Assembly (NCBI GenBank): GCA_049115575.1
Contig: JAGDZU010000003.1
Span: 1-61,192 of the forward strand
DNA from: JAHEKB01 sp049115575
Lineage (GTDB): Bacteria; Bacteroidota; Bacteroidia; NS11-12g; UBA9320
Reading direction: 5' to 3'
DNA: 61,192 nucleotides
A model generated the notes under the pieces. The model was not told the DNA's origin. It was given only the letters and a program-made list of their open reading frames with translations, and did no database searches. Position numbers and translations under genes: made by a program. Each line of letters opens with the position of its first letter. The stretch's first letter is position 1. This document shows positions 35,507-43,546 of this stretch, one piece after another.

Positions 35507-38479
35507 CTAATTAAACAAAAGCAGTTTTCTGTTGAATCTAGAACCGTCTATTTCATAATAGAGTTGATACACCCCATCAGGCTCATGAAGTTTCAATTCA
35601 TATGCTTCATGCATCTCTTCTAAAGAAAAGTTAATTTCTTGGCCAAGCTGATTCAATACTTTTAACTGACCAATTGGTTTGGTGGTAATTATGGTCCATT
35701 CACCTCGGCTTGGATTAGGATAGATTAAATGATCTTGCTTTAGTACGGGCACTAAACTCGCTGTATGAGATATTTCATTGGAAAACTCAGTCCAACAACC
35801 ATTTCCTCTAAGTTTTCTAGCCTTATATATTCCAATAATTGAAGCATCTATGCTATCGGAAATTTGGCCAACTAAAAGGCTATCATTTCTATACCACTGT
35901 ACATTGGCAATATCAGAGCCAAGCATATGCTTATTCTTCCCAATTTTAGGAGCCCATCCTTGAGATAGTATAGTTAGCAACATGGTATCTGCATTTGTGC
36001 AAGCATTCTCATCTGTATATTGAAATCCAAGTTGAACTATATCAGAATCAGAACTAGCCATATGGTAAGTTCCTTTCTTCAGTCTAAATGCAAAATTTGA
36101 CTTAGCGCTGTCTCCGTGATTATAAAGAACGCTGTCTTCTATATTGCCAAAACACTCAATACAAGACCACCAAATCTTTCCCTTGCTAGGATCTGAAGGT
36201 TTATTAATCAAATTGTTTAAAAAGAGCTCATAATCATCTTGGCAGACCGTGGTGTCTCTAACTTCTAGATTGGTGTGGTCTATAAACTCAATCAGTACCT
36301 TTTTGCTGTGGTAACAGTTGTGTTCATCTCTAACCGTAACCTCATATTCAGCGGTGGTATCCACTTCAATTATGCGAGTATTCTCACCAGTGTTCCAACT
36401 ATAACTTAAAAAATAACCTGGATCTAATCTGTAACTACTATCGCATATCACAGTATCTACAATATCAAATGTAGGAGTAGGCACAAAGAAGGTATAACTG
36501 CTGTCTATCCAATCACAAGAATTTAAATCCTCTATTTCTAAATACACCATTTGAGTGCTCGTACTAAAGGTTCTAAAGCTGGAAGTTCCAGTGCTCCACC
36601 AAACACTCTTGTATGTTAGATTCGGGTCTATGCTAAAATGCACAGTGTCTTCCATACATGAGATGGATGAGTCTTCTAATATTGGGTATGTCTGAGGATT
36701 AGTTCCTGCTGTAGCCATCCATTTGGCTCTACATCCATTCTGATCTTCTGCAACTAACCAGAAGTCTTTGGTTCCCAAATAATCTACGTAGACGTTTAGT
36801 ACGCTATCTGTTTCGCCACTTAGGGCCGTATCTGCATGATACCATTGATAGCTGACTTTCCCGCTAGCATTTTCCGCTCTACCCTCAAGTATAGCTGTAT
36901 CAAACTGGCAAACTCTAACATCATTACTGTCTATATGAACTTCCATTGGGTTGTTTACAACAATGGTATCAAAATATTCTTCGGGGCAACTGCTAGAATG
37001 GATAATATAAGTACCAGCCCTTCCAATGGCAAAAGTATCTGTACCATAAAAGGCTACTGATGACCCAGAAGATTTGAACTCTGCAATCCCTGGGTCTGTA
37101 ATTAAAGTGCCGCTACTGTCCAGTATTGTCCTGACGTAATATGGGGTTCCATAAATTGGTGTAGCCGGCTGACTTGTAACTTCATATAGGGAACATGTAA
37201 GTGGTGTGATTGTTATATTACTATCTGCCCAATACCTAACATAAACTCTAAATGTTCTTGCAGTTGTGGCATTAAGAGGGCCGTGATTATCACTCGCGTA
37301 TACAGAAAAGGAGTAAGGTATTGATCTTGCATCTTCTTTTTTTGTAGTCCAGCAAAATCGGCCGTTCTGATGCAAGCTGTCTTGTATTATGGTAAAACTT
37401 GCAGCTCTAATACCTTGGTTCCAGCTAATAAAAACAGAATCTCCAGCTGGAGGACTAGCTGGCGGTGGTGGAATAAAAGGCTTATCATCCGTTTCTATAT
37501 CAAAACATAAAGTGTTGCCGGCACAAACCTCATATTGATATGGTCCGTCTATTGTTGGAGGATTGTTGTCCGGGCATGAACGAGTATCAAACAGTTTTTC
37601 TACTCTTATAGAACCTATGTGTTGATATATGCCATTGCTATCTTTACGCCATTCTTTCACCTCATATACAGCTATGGTTACTTCATCGCATTTGACAGGT
37701 GTGAAAATGATTTCGCCATTTTCTGGGTTGAGAAATAACCCTATAGGGGGGCTTACATTTGGGTTGGCATAAGGCCATGTTAAGGAGCCTGGATAATAAA
37801 CATCAAAAGGTTTTACATATGAATAATTACCGTTGTATGTAGCGGGAACATTCCAATTTGTCAATGGCTTGGCCCAATGAAACGATAATGAATCATGGTC
37901 TATAATATCCAAGATTCCATCTGAATAATAAAAGGGTTGATTACAACAGCTTATTGTGCTTGGTTCTGCATAAACCTGCGGGGAGTAATTGCCACTGACC
38001 TTGCATAAATCTACCTCTGTATAATTATAGAAATTTCCTGATGGCCCTGAGTTAATGCTGTTGCTTCTGCAGCAAAGACTGGAAGTAAACTGGATTTTAC
38101 AACAAGTGGCATACCTTGAAAACTGGCTTAGAGTAAAATCCACAGTGGCCGTGTATACCAAACGCTCAACACCAGGCCCGGCATTCGTTGTATTTTGAGG
38201 CGAGCATGTGCTAACGCTGTCGTGGTAATTTGAAACATCTGTTATAGACTTTAATGTTAAGCTTAAATTGGTTGAAAATCCGCTGTCTTTACACTCTATT
38301 TTGCAATTCCCTGGCGTATTAAACGCTAGTCCATTGCAATCTCTATAAAAGGCATAACTCACTTCAATTTTGGTACTGCCTATAGGTTTATATGTTATAT
38401 AGCCTCCTTTGGTGTGGGTGGCAAACAATGCAGAACTTAAAGACAAAAGCCAAATCGTCAGTAAAGTTTTATACTTCAT
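35507..38479 (-). CDS. Giant T9SS-exported surface protein, paralogue B
   Basis: 990 residues. Signal peptide ends near SALFATHTKGG. It has the same N-terminal block as paralogue A: FYRDCNG, SCCNQPFYYS, YYPGSLTWPYANPN, PPIGLFLNPENGEIIFTP, EWRKDSNG and CPDNNPPTIDGP, with a proline run PPPP after DDKPF. Ig-like repeats fill the middle, and the end is a T9SS type A sorting domain (IYPNPSRGEWTI, GVYQLYYE). It starts 5 bases after a small unknown gene. Tandem placement with A suggests duplication; the sequences have diverged a lot outside the motifs. Confidence 0.85.
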   Translation of the reverse strand: MKYKTLLTIWLLSLSSALFATHTKGGYITYKPIGSTKIEVSYAFYRDCNGLAFNTPGNCKIECKDSGFSTNLSLTLKSITDVSNYHDSVSTCSPQNTTNAGPGVERLVYTATVDFTLSQFSRYATCCKIQFTSSLCCRSNSINSGPSGNFYNYTEVDLCKVSGNYSPQVYAEPSTISCCNQPFYYSDGILDIIDHDSLSFHWAKPLTNWNVPATYNGNYSYVKPFDVYYPGSLTWPYANPNVSPPIGLFLNPENGEIIFTPVKCDEVTIAVYEVKEWRKDSNGIYQHIGSIRVEKLFDTRSCPDNNPPTIDGPYQYEVCAGNTLCFDIETDDKPFIPPPPASPPAGDSVFISWNQGIRAASFTIIQDSLHQNGRFCWTTKKEDARSIPYSFSVYASDNHGPLNATTARTFRVYVRYWADSNITITPLTCSLYEVTSQPATPIYGTPYYVRTILDSSGTLITDPGIAEFKSSGSSVAFYGTDTFAIGRAGTYIIHSSSCPEEYFDTIVVNNPMEVHIDSNDVRVCQFDTAILEGRAENASGKVSYQWYHADTALSGETDSVLNVYVDYLGTKDFWLVAEDQNGCRAKWMATAGTNPQTYPILEDSSISCMEDTVHFSIDPNLTYKSVWWSTGTSSFRTFSTSTQMVYLEIEDLNSCDWIDSSYTFFVPTPTFDIVDTVICDSSYRLDPGYFLSYSWNTGENTRIIEVDTTAEYEVTVRDEHNCYHSKKVLIEFIDHTNLEVRDTTVCQDDYELFLNNLINKPSDPSKGKIWWSCIECFGNIEDSVLYNHGDSAKSNFAFRLKKGTYHMASSDSDIVQLGFQYTDENACTNADTMLLTILSQGWAPKIGKNKHMLGSDIANVQWYRNDSLLVGQISDSIDASIIGIYKARKLRGNGCWTEFSNEISHTASLVPVLKQDHLIYPNPSRGEWTIITTKPIGQLKVLNQLGQEINFSLEEMHEAYELKLHEPDGVYQLYYEIDGSRFNRKLLLFN

Positions 38480-38484
38480 AGGGG

Positions 38485-38745
38485 CTATGTAATCATGCTA
38501 TTATTGCTGTATGTTTTTCTGATCCAAACTTTCTTTAACTCCCGGTCCCAAAGCTTTTCTGCCAGCTCGTGATAGTTAGAAGAAGTGAGCCATTTTTGAG
38601 GCAGATCAACTCTATAAAAAAAGTTTCTGAGGTCGTGATACTTATCCATTTTGAGCAAATGGTTTTCAAGCTCTGAAATAAGCTCGTAAGGGTCAATACT
38701 CTTGAAACGATACTCCAATGCACTCATCTGTAAATCCTTTTCCAT
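38485..38745 (-). CDS. Small protein of unknown function (86 residues)
   Basis: Starts at ATG 38745; a TTG at 38766 would give 93 residues. The sequence is charged and helical with conserved-looking segments YELISELENHLLKMDKYHDL and LAEKLWDRELKKVW. No membrane segment or signal peptide is seen. It ends 5 bases before paralogue B, so the two could share a transcript, and it is divergent from tag. I do not recognise the family. Confidence 0.6.
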   Translation of the reverse strand: MEKDLQMSALEYRFKSIDPYELISELENHLLKMDKYHDLRNFFYRVDLPQKWLTSSNYHELAEKLWDRELKKVWIRKTYSNNSMIT

Positions 38746-38814
38746 TTGAACTATCACTTCTTTCAATAGACGTTCGTTGGCCGTTTTAAGTTGTATCTCT
38801 TTCTTTGTATTGAT

Positions 38815-39414
38815 ATGACCAAGTTACGTTTTGCCCTCGAAGATGGCAAACAAAGATGTGAGTGGTGTTTAAAAGATGAACTCTATATGACTTACCACGA
38901 TGAGGAATGGGGAGTGCCTTCTCACAATGATCAACACTTATTTGAGCACCTCATTTTGGAAACCTTTCAAGCGGGTTTGAGTTGGTATACCATACTTAGT
39001 AAAAGGGAAAACTTCAGAAAAGCCTTTCACAATTTCGATGCTGTTAAAATGAGTCAATTTACAGAAAAAGACATTTTGAAATTATTGGAGAATAAGGGTA
39101 TAATTAGGAGCAGAGCTAAGATACAAGCAGCCATAAATAATGCTCGCATATATCTAGATATTCAAAGAGAGTTTGGGAGTTTTGATAAATACATATGGCA
39201 ATTCACAGACCATAAAACTCTATACATAAAAGTAGACCAATGGTCAGATGTTCAAACTACCACTCCGCAAAGCGACGCCATGGCCAAAAATCTCAAAAAG
39301 AGAGGATTTAAGTTTGTTGGGAGTACTACATGCATGGCTTATATGGAAGCCGTTGGCATGGTAAGTGATCATTTCACTTATTGCTATAAACACAAAAAGA
39401 ATGCAACCACATAG
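38815..39414 (+). CDS. tag: DNA-3-methyladenine glycosylase I
   Basis: 199 residues from ATG 38815. It removes 3-methyladenine from alkylated DNA. The N-terminal zinc-binding RCEWCLKDELYMTYHDEEWG, then LETFQAGLSWYTILSKRENFRKAF with the catalytic-site Glu, and the late GSTTCMAYMEAVGMVSDHF with the second metal-binding His/Cys set are all family hallmarks. The frame can be extended to a TTG at 38791, but the usual family start is close to the CxxC, which favours the ATG. Confidence 0.95.
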   Translation: MTKLRFALEDGKQRCEWCLKDELYMTYHDEEWGVPSHNDQHLFEHLILETFQAGLSWYTILSKRENFRKAFHNFDAVKMSQFTEKDILKLLENKGIIRSRAKIQAAINNARIYLDIQREFGSFDKYIWQFTDHKTLYIKVDQWSDVQTTTPQSDAMAKNLKKRGFKFVGSTTCMAYMEAVGMVSDHFTYCYKHKKNATT

Positions 39415-39448
39415 ATGATTCTATGTGCCAAAACACCGTCGATTTAAA

Positions 39449-39625
39449 TTAAGCTCTCCAATAGTACTTGCAAGTCTTACAGCGGATAAATACATTCTTG
39501 AACCACTTAGCTGGAATGCCTATTCCAACTAGTACAGATTCTGCATAATCCAATAGCGAACTGCCAGTACGAGCTTTTACCTCAAAACTGTGGTGATAAC
39601 AATTTGGACATGTCACATTTGTCAT
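39449..39625 (-). CDS. 58-residue zinc-ribbon-like protein
   Basis: Short frame ATG 39625 to TAA 39449. It has two CxxC pairs, CPNC at residues 6-9 and CKTC at 49-52, separated by about 40 residues, and ends in an aromatic, basic YYWRA. The spacing fits a small zinc ribbon. A -7-like TACCTTTA lies at 39633-39640, just upstream. It is the only gene in the 300 bases between tag and the SRPBCC gene. Function unknown. Confidence 0.7.
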   Translation of the reverse strand: MTNVTCPNCYHHSFEVKARTGSSLLDYAESVLVGIGIPAKWFKNVFIRCKTCKYYWRA

Positions 39626-39660
39626 AGCTTCTTAAAGGTACAACAAATTTCTTGCCAATA

Positions 39661-39682
39661 CATCAGGCGCTAAGCCCTGATG
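39661..39682. other. Hairpin CATCAGG-N8-CCTGATG
   Basis: Perfect 7-bp inverted repeat with an 8-base loop in the spacer between the SRPBCC gene and the zinc-ribbon gene. It lacks a T-run on either side, so it is a poor terminator; it could be a regulatory or partial termination hairpin. Confidence 0.5.
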
Positions 39683-39714
39683 ACCAAACTTTTACATTCT
39701 ATTTCTAGCCGTTT

Positions 39715-40740
39715 CTATTCGAAATGGTAGACGATGTTGGTATGGTAATCCGCTGGATTTTCAGCAGTAGTTGGTCCTACAACATACTGTTCAATAACAG
39801 GGCCTGCGAATGTTTTTTCATTCTCTTCTAACCATGCTCCTAAAGCATTGTGAGATGCCATGGATTGCTCATAGTCCCCCATTTGAGCATAAGTTATACT
39901 ATTTGCTCCAAGGGTTGCTTCACCAACTGCAATTGTGGTTGCAGTTGTTTCTTCGGCTATGGCGTCAGATATGGCAACTGCTGCTGCACACTCGGATTGC
40001 TGATTGGTGGTGTCCCAAGTATAATATAGTGCAGAAGGTGGTCCTTTAGCTTCTACCCCATTTTCTCCTAAATATGAGTAAATGGCCGGATAAGCATCAT
40101 GGAAAAATCCTTCGAAATCTGAAAAATTAACAAGGTCTTTAACAATAGCATAATTCACTCCAAACTCCGTAACAATTTCTACTGCTGGAGCTTCAGGTGC
40201 ATCTGGCATGCTTTCTACATATTCTTTTAAATTAGCTAAGCCTGCTTCAAAGTCTGGCCCTACCCACTTCTCAGTCATATAATGCATTAGTTTCATAGGG
40301 AAACCAAGTTCGGATTTCATATTCCATGTAACTTTGGTTTTGCCATCAACTTCCTCAAAAGTCCAGCCGCCGTCCATTTCCATGCTTTGGCCTTCATCTC
40401 CCATAACTATATGGTAATTGGTGTTCACATTTTCTTCTTGAGAAGTAATGGTCATGCTTCCATTCCCCACTTGTTTGTGGTCAGATTTCCAGCTGTATCC
40501 ATAGCCTTCATCTCCTGGACTTCCGTTGAATTCTCTAGTTTGTGATGTGTCTCTCTTAAACCATGGATCCCAATTTTGCCAATTCTCAAAGTTCGCTACC
40601 TGAGCATAAACTTGACTGGCTGGTGCATCGATAATAGTTTCTCGCTCAACCGTTTTTTCTGAGGGAGCGAATAGTGCTGCAACGGCTATAATAACCACTA
40701 CAACAAGAATAAAATAAAGTAAACCTTTTATGATTTTCAT
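39715..40740 (-). CDS. Membrane-anchored SRPBCC protein with C-terminal GyrI-like domain
   Basis: 341 residues. An N-terminal membrane helix (about 5-26) is followed by a START/SRPBCC domain of the polyketide-cyclase type (about 30-175: APASQVYAQVANFENWQNWDPWF, then GGWTFEEVDGKTKVTWNM), and a C-terminal GyrI-like/AraC effector-binding domain (about 185-341: GPPSALYYTWD, VGPTTAENPADYHTNIVYHFE). Both folds bind small hydrophobic ligands. Its ligand is unknown. A complete promoter lies upstream. Confidence 0.85.
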   Translation of the reverse strand: MKIIKGLLYFILVVVVIIAVAALFAPSEKTVERETIIDAPASQVYAQVANFENWQNWDPWFKRDTSQTREFNGSPGDEGYGYSWKSDHKQVGNGSMTITSQEENVNTNYHIVMGDEGQSMEMDGGWTFEEVDGKTKVTWNMKSELGFPMKLMHYMTEKWVGPDFEAGLANLKEYVESMPDAPEAPAVEIVTEFGVNYAIVKDLVNFSDFEGFFHDAYPAIYSYLGENGVEAKGPPSALYYTWDTTNQQSECAAAVAISDAIAEETTATTIAVGEATLGANSITYAQMGDYEQSMASHNALGAWLEENEKTFAGPVIEQYVVGPTTAENPADYHTNIVYHFE

Positions 40741-40766
40741 AGTAACAATATTTAGTTGGTTAAAGC

Positions 40767-40798
40767 CAAAAGTAAGAAAATCAATGTGTACTCACAAA
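40767..40798 (-). promoter_or_regulatory. Promoter of the SRPBCC/GyrI gene (TTTG-N20-TACTTTTG)
   Basis: On the minus strand a -33 TTTG (40795-40798) and a -7 TACTTTTG (40767-40774) are 20 bases apart, a close match to the Bacteroidota consensus. The ATG is 26 bases downstream. Confidence 0.7.
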
Positions 40799-40855
40799 AA
40801 ATGGAGGTATTTGAGGGTGAATCTTAGCTTCTATTTTATTTACCAAAGTATCAAT

Positions 40856-41035
40856 CTAGTAGATCAACAGCAATCCAATAATCAATAAAGTAGGAATGAT
40901 TATCAGCCATGAGTAAATAAATACTCTTAGTAAGGCCGCTGTTTTTAATACGTCTTCTTGAAATTCTAACTCCTTTAGCTGCATAATTGTAATTTCCTGG
41001 GAATTATCTAGTTGAATTTTTGTGTCCTTGTCCAT
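40856..41035 (-). CDS. 59-residue single-TM protein
   Basis: Short frame ATG 41035 to TAG 40856. A charged, helical N-terminus (MDKDTKIQLDNSQEITIMQL, with Glu/Gln following) leads to one membrane helix at about residues 37-58 that ends the protein. It lies downstream of the four-gene cassette in the same direction, separated by 92 bases, so it may or may not belong to it. Function unknown. Confidence 0.5.
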   Translation of the reverse strand: MDKDTKIQLDNSQEITIMQLKELEFQEDVLKTAALLRVFIYSWLIIIPTLLIIGLLLIY

Positions 41036-41127
41036 TCATTGTTCAATAAAAACAAAAATGATCTTATCTCAGCGGCTCAATTATCGTCCGTGCGCATTTT
41101 ACCTATAAACGTTGCTTAAGAATGCAG

Positions 41128-41844
41128 CTATTCTCTTGCCCCAGTAAAAGCCTTGAATAAAGCTTTGGCATATCGGTATCCTTGCTCTTTAATTCTATTT
41201 GTGTTACTGTAATTGTAAATTACAAATAGATTGACTACTAAGATGCTATTAGATAGAATGAGATGAATGTTAGTTAATTCCACGAATAGATAGCCACAAT
41301 TAAATATTGCCTCTATATTTATTATCAGCATAAAAGCTATTGTTATCCAGACCGCTTGCTTTCTGACACTGTAAAGGTTCCGCCAGAATCCATAAGTGCA
41401 TAACTCGTCAAAAACAACAGGAAACTGGTCTTTTATCCTTGTAGATTCAATCATTTTTCGAACAACAGCATCTATTTTCTGATCAGATTTAATCACATTT
41501 TTTTCTTCTTCCTCTTTACTTGGCCTTTTAATTCCATACCAGACCATGGCCTTTTTAAAAACTTCTTTTTTAATATCCTTTCCTAAGCTCTTAGATGATC
41601 TTCTTAGCAATAATGTCGTAGGTTTACTTCCCCATTGTTCGAAAAGCTTTGCTTCTGCTTTTTTTCCTTGACTCCGTATCCACTGTGAGAGACCAAATAC
41701 ATATGCCATAGACATAAAACTAAGAATTCCCACGTTTTCTACGTTAATAGGGAAGTCATAGATAATATAGACTATTAGTATAAAAGGGCCACCAAGTATT
41801 AAAAGGGGAAAAACTTTCGCCGTTGTGTTGTATCTATCTATCAT
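41128..41844 (-). CDS. Four-TM membrane protein, last gene of the E2-like cassette
   Basis: 238 residues. Two helices at the N-terminus (about 11-29 and 36-52) and two near the C-terminus (about 164-182 and 192-210) enclose a charged cytoplasmic middle of about 110 residues. Two segments look like family signatures: KPTTLLLRR (74-82) and YGFWRNL (151-157). I do not recognise a named family. The start overlaps the E2-like gene by 4 bases (ATGA). By its place in the cassette it could be a membrane effector or the target of the neighbouring enzymes; that is inference only. Confidence 0.75.
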   Translation of the reverse strand: MIDRYNTTAKVFPLLILGGPFILIVYIIYDFPINVENVGILSFMSMAYVFGLSQWIRSQGKKAEAKLFEQWGSKPTTLLLRRSSKSLGKDIKKEVFKKAMVWYGIKRPSKEEEEKNVIKSDQKIDAVVRKMIESTRIKDQFPVVFDELCTYGFWRNLYSVRKQAVWITIAFMLIINIEAIFNCGYLFVELTNIHLILSNSILVVNLFVIYNYSNTNRIKEQGYRYAKALFKAFTGARE

Positions 41845-42500
41845 TTCTTATGAATTAGGTGGTGCATCAAGTAATAATCATTTTGTAACTGATTTTTCCC
41901 CACATATCTAATCAATTGTTGGACTTTCAAATTGTGCCTGATGCACTTTTTAAGCTTACGCTTTGAACAGAAGCATTTACTATTGGGTCCAATTCCTTTT
42001 AGAATGCCAGCAACTCTTCCTAAAATTGTTAAAGCAGAATTTGTGTTTTCCACTTCAAAATATGACAAGTAAAAATCAATTGGACCTCCATGGTGATGAC
42101 TCAATTCTTTCAAGTAAGCAGTCTCAGAACTCTTGTACCTGTATGTCTGTTGCAAGAAAAATGGATATACGGCCAAATTAACAAAGTTAGTTATGCTTGT
42201 GTTATTCCTTAGTTTTAACAGTATGTCCGTCTTCAACCCTAAACAGCATGAATTGTCATCTGAGAAAAAGTGCTCTGATACACTCTTCTTAAGTTTATCA
42301 CTAACCTCATAAACTACAGGTAGGTTCTGTGGGTAATTACTAGGAACCACCATTTTAATAGTATATGATTCCCAAAACTCACCAACACAGTCTGTAATAG
42401 TCAATGTTCCGAACGCAGTTAACTCATCTTGACTAAATGTATACTCCCAATTTGGATAAGCGGCTTTCAAGCTAATTCCTATGTCGTCTATTCTCCCCAT
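41841..42500 (-). CDS. E2 (ubiquitin-conjugating)-like protein with SEC-C-like C-terminal motif
   Basis: 219 residues. The UBC-like fold is suggested by the strand YTIKMVVPSNYPQNLPVVYEV (44-65), with the E2-type YP...P, followed by His77 and SDDNSCCLGL, where Cys86-Leu87 sits at the E2 catalytic Cys-Leu after the His flap. PFFLQQ and LSHHHGG (133-139) resemble the C-terminal part of prokaryotic E2-like proteins. Near the end, KCFCSKRKLKKCIRH (175-189) resembles a SEC-C metal-binding motif, though its spacing is one residue short. Overlaps are 13 bases with the upstream MBL gene and 4 with the downstream 4-TM gene. No E1, JAB or ubiquitin-like protein is next to it. Confidence 0.78.
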   Translation of the reverse strand: MGRIDDIGISLKAAYPNWEYTFSQDELTAFGTLTITDCVGEFWESYTIKMVVPSNYPQNLPVVYEVSDKLKKSVSEHFFSDDNSCCLGLKTDILLKLRNNTSITNFVNLAVYPFFLQQTYRYKSSETAYLKELSHHHGGPIDFYLSYFEVENTNSALTILGRVAGILKGIGPNSKCFCSKRKLKKCIRHNLKVQQLIRYVGKNQLQNDYYLMHHLIHKK

Positions 42501-43546
42501 ATTTTCGGACTTAAAACTGGTAAAGCGTCCTTGAGGTTATTGCTAAGTTTTGCCCCAACGTACTTAAAAACCCAAGTGTTTGTTATTCCACTATATGCCC
42601 ATTGCACATTATCAATTGAAGTGAATTTGAAGCATTCCGGTTCTTTATCTAATGAACCACCCATGTTCTCAATAAACCATTTATGATACCATTTCCAAGC
42701 TGCATAGTGAGGAGGGTTATCTCCACTTGTATCTCCTGAAAGTGGAAACTTAGAACTAGCAGACAGCACTAATGTTTCTGGCTTGATTAATTCAAGAGCC
42801 ACATAGTTTGCGGGATATGGAATAGCATCTCGTGCAGTTTCTCTATCAATATCAAAAAAAGTGGCTGAACCATGATGAGATGCCACAAGTATATCAGAAT
42901 CAAGGAAATCAGATCTTTCAAGAGAATAAAGTCTAGGCAGTATCTGCTCTGACCAAGATTTGAAAGTTGAGTCTGCTGCATATAAAGTGCTAATTCCATT
43001 GTAACTTACCTTAAGTACCAACGACATATCATTCAGGCTATAATCATCGTGATTCTCATAACACCTGCCAGAATTTAGAAAGGTAAACTTAAAATCCTCA
43101 GGCCAATTGACGGCACCAATTTCTAAGCTGCTGTCGTTGTCAGCAAAATCAGGCACAACCTCAATATCACCAAAATCGTTTGAACTTGATAGCGCTCGTC
43201 TTTCAATTTCTTCTCTTAATGCCAAATAATCAGTTGGCAAATCCTTCTTGAGCTCATTACATAGTCTATCTACCCCTTGATGAACAATTGTCCTTATTAT
43301 TAGATTGCCTTTTTCAATTTGCTCAGCAAACTGTTCAAATCCTTTACAATGGTCTTCATCACCATGTGTAATAACTAAAACATCCAAGATCAATATCCCT
43401 TGCTTAAGCCTTAAAAAAGGTTTCAACAAATCAAATGAGTTTATCTCATCAGTACTGTTTAGATCAATTGCCATGGTGAAATTATCATCGGTGATTACTG
43501 AGCAATTACCGTTGCCTACTTTGAAATGTGTAATTGACCTATTCAT
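42488..43546 (-). CDS. Metallo-beta-lactamase-fold hydrolase (ComEC/Rec2-like MBL domain)
   Basis: 352 residues. The metal-binding motif TH-x-D-x-DH is VITHGDEDHCKGF (His61, Asp63, Asp65, His66), with Asp192 in YAADST and ASHHGS (His224/225) further on; the N-terminal FKVGNGNCSVIT matches the FDVGQGDCxxI start of ComEC-type MBL domains. It lacks the ComEC membrane channel and is soluble. Such stand-alone MBL proteins act on nucleic acids, nucleotides or esters; the substrate here is unknown. It overlaps the LRAT-like gene by 4 bases and the E2-like gene by 13, so the three are translationally coupled. Confidence 0.85.
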   Translation of the reverse strand: MNRSITHFKVGNGNCSVITDDNFTMAIDLNSTDEINSFDLLKPFLRLKQGILILDVLVITHGDEDHCKGFEQFAEQIEKGNLIIRTIVHQGVDRLCNELKKDLPTDYLALREEIERRALSSSNDFGDIEVVPDFADNDSSLEIGAVNWPEDFKFTFLNSGRCYENHDDYSLNDMSLVLKVSYNGISTLYAADSTFKSWSEQILPRLYSLERSDFLDSDILVASHHGSATFFDIDRETARDAIPYPANYVALELIKPETLVLSASSKFPLSGDTSGDNPPHYAAWKWYHKWFIENMGGSLDKEPECFKFTSIDNVQWAYSGITNTWVFKYVGAKLSNNLKDALPVLSPKIWGE

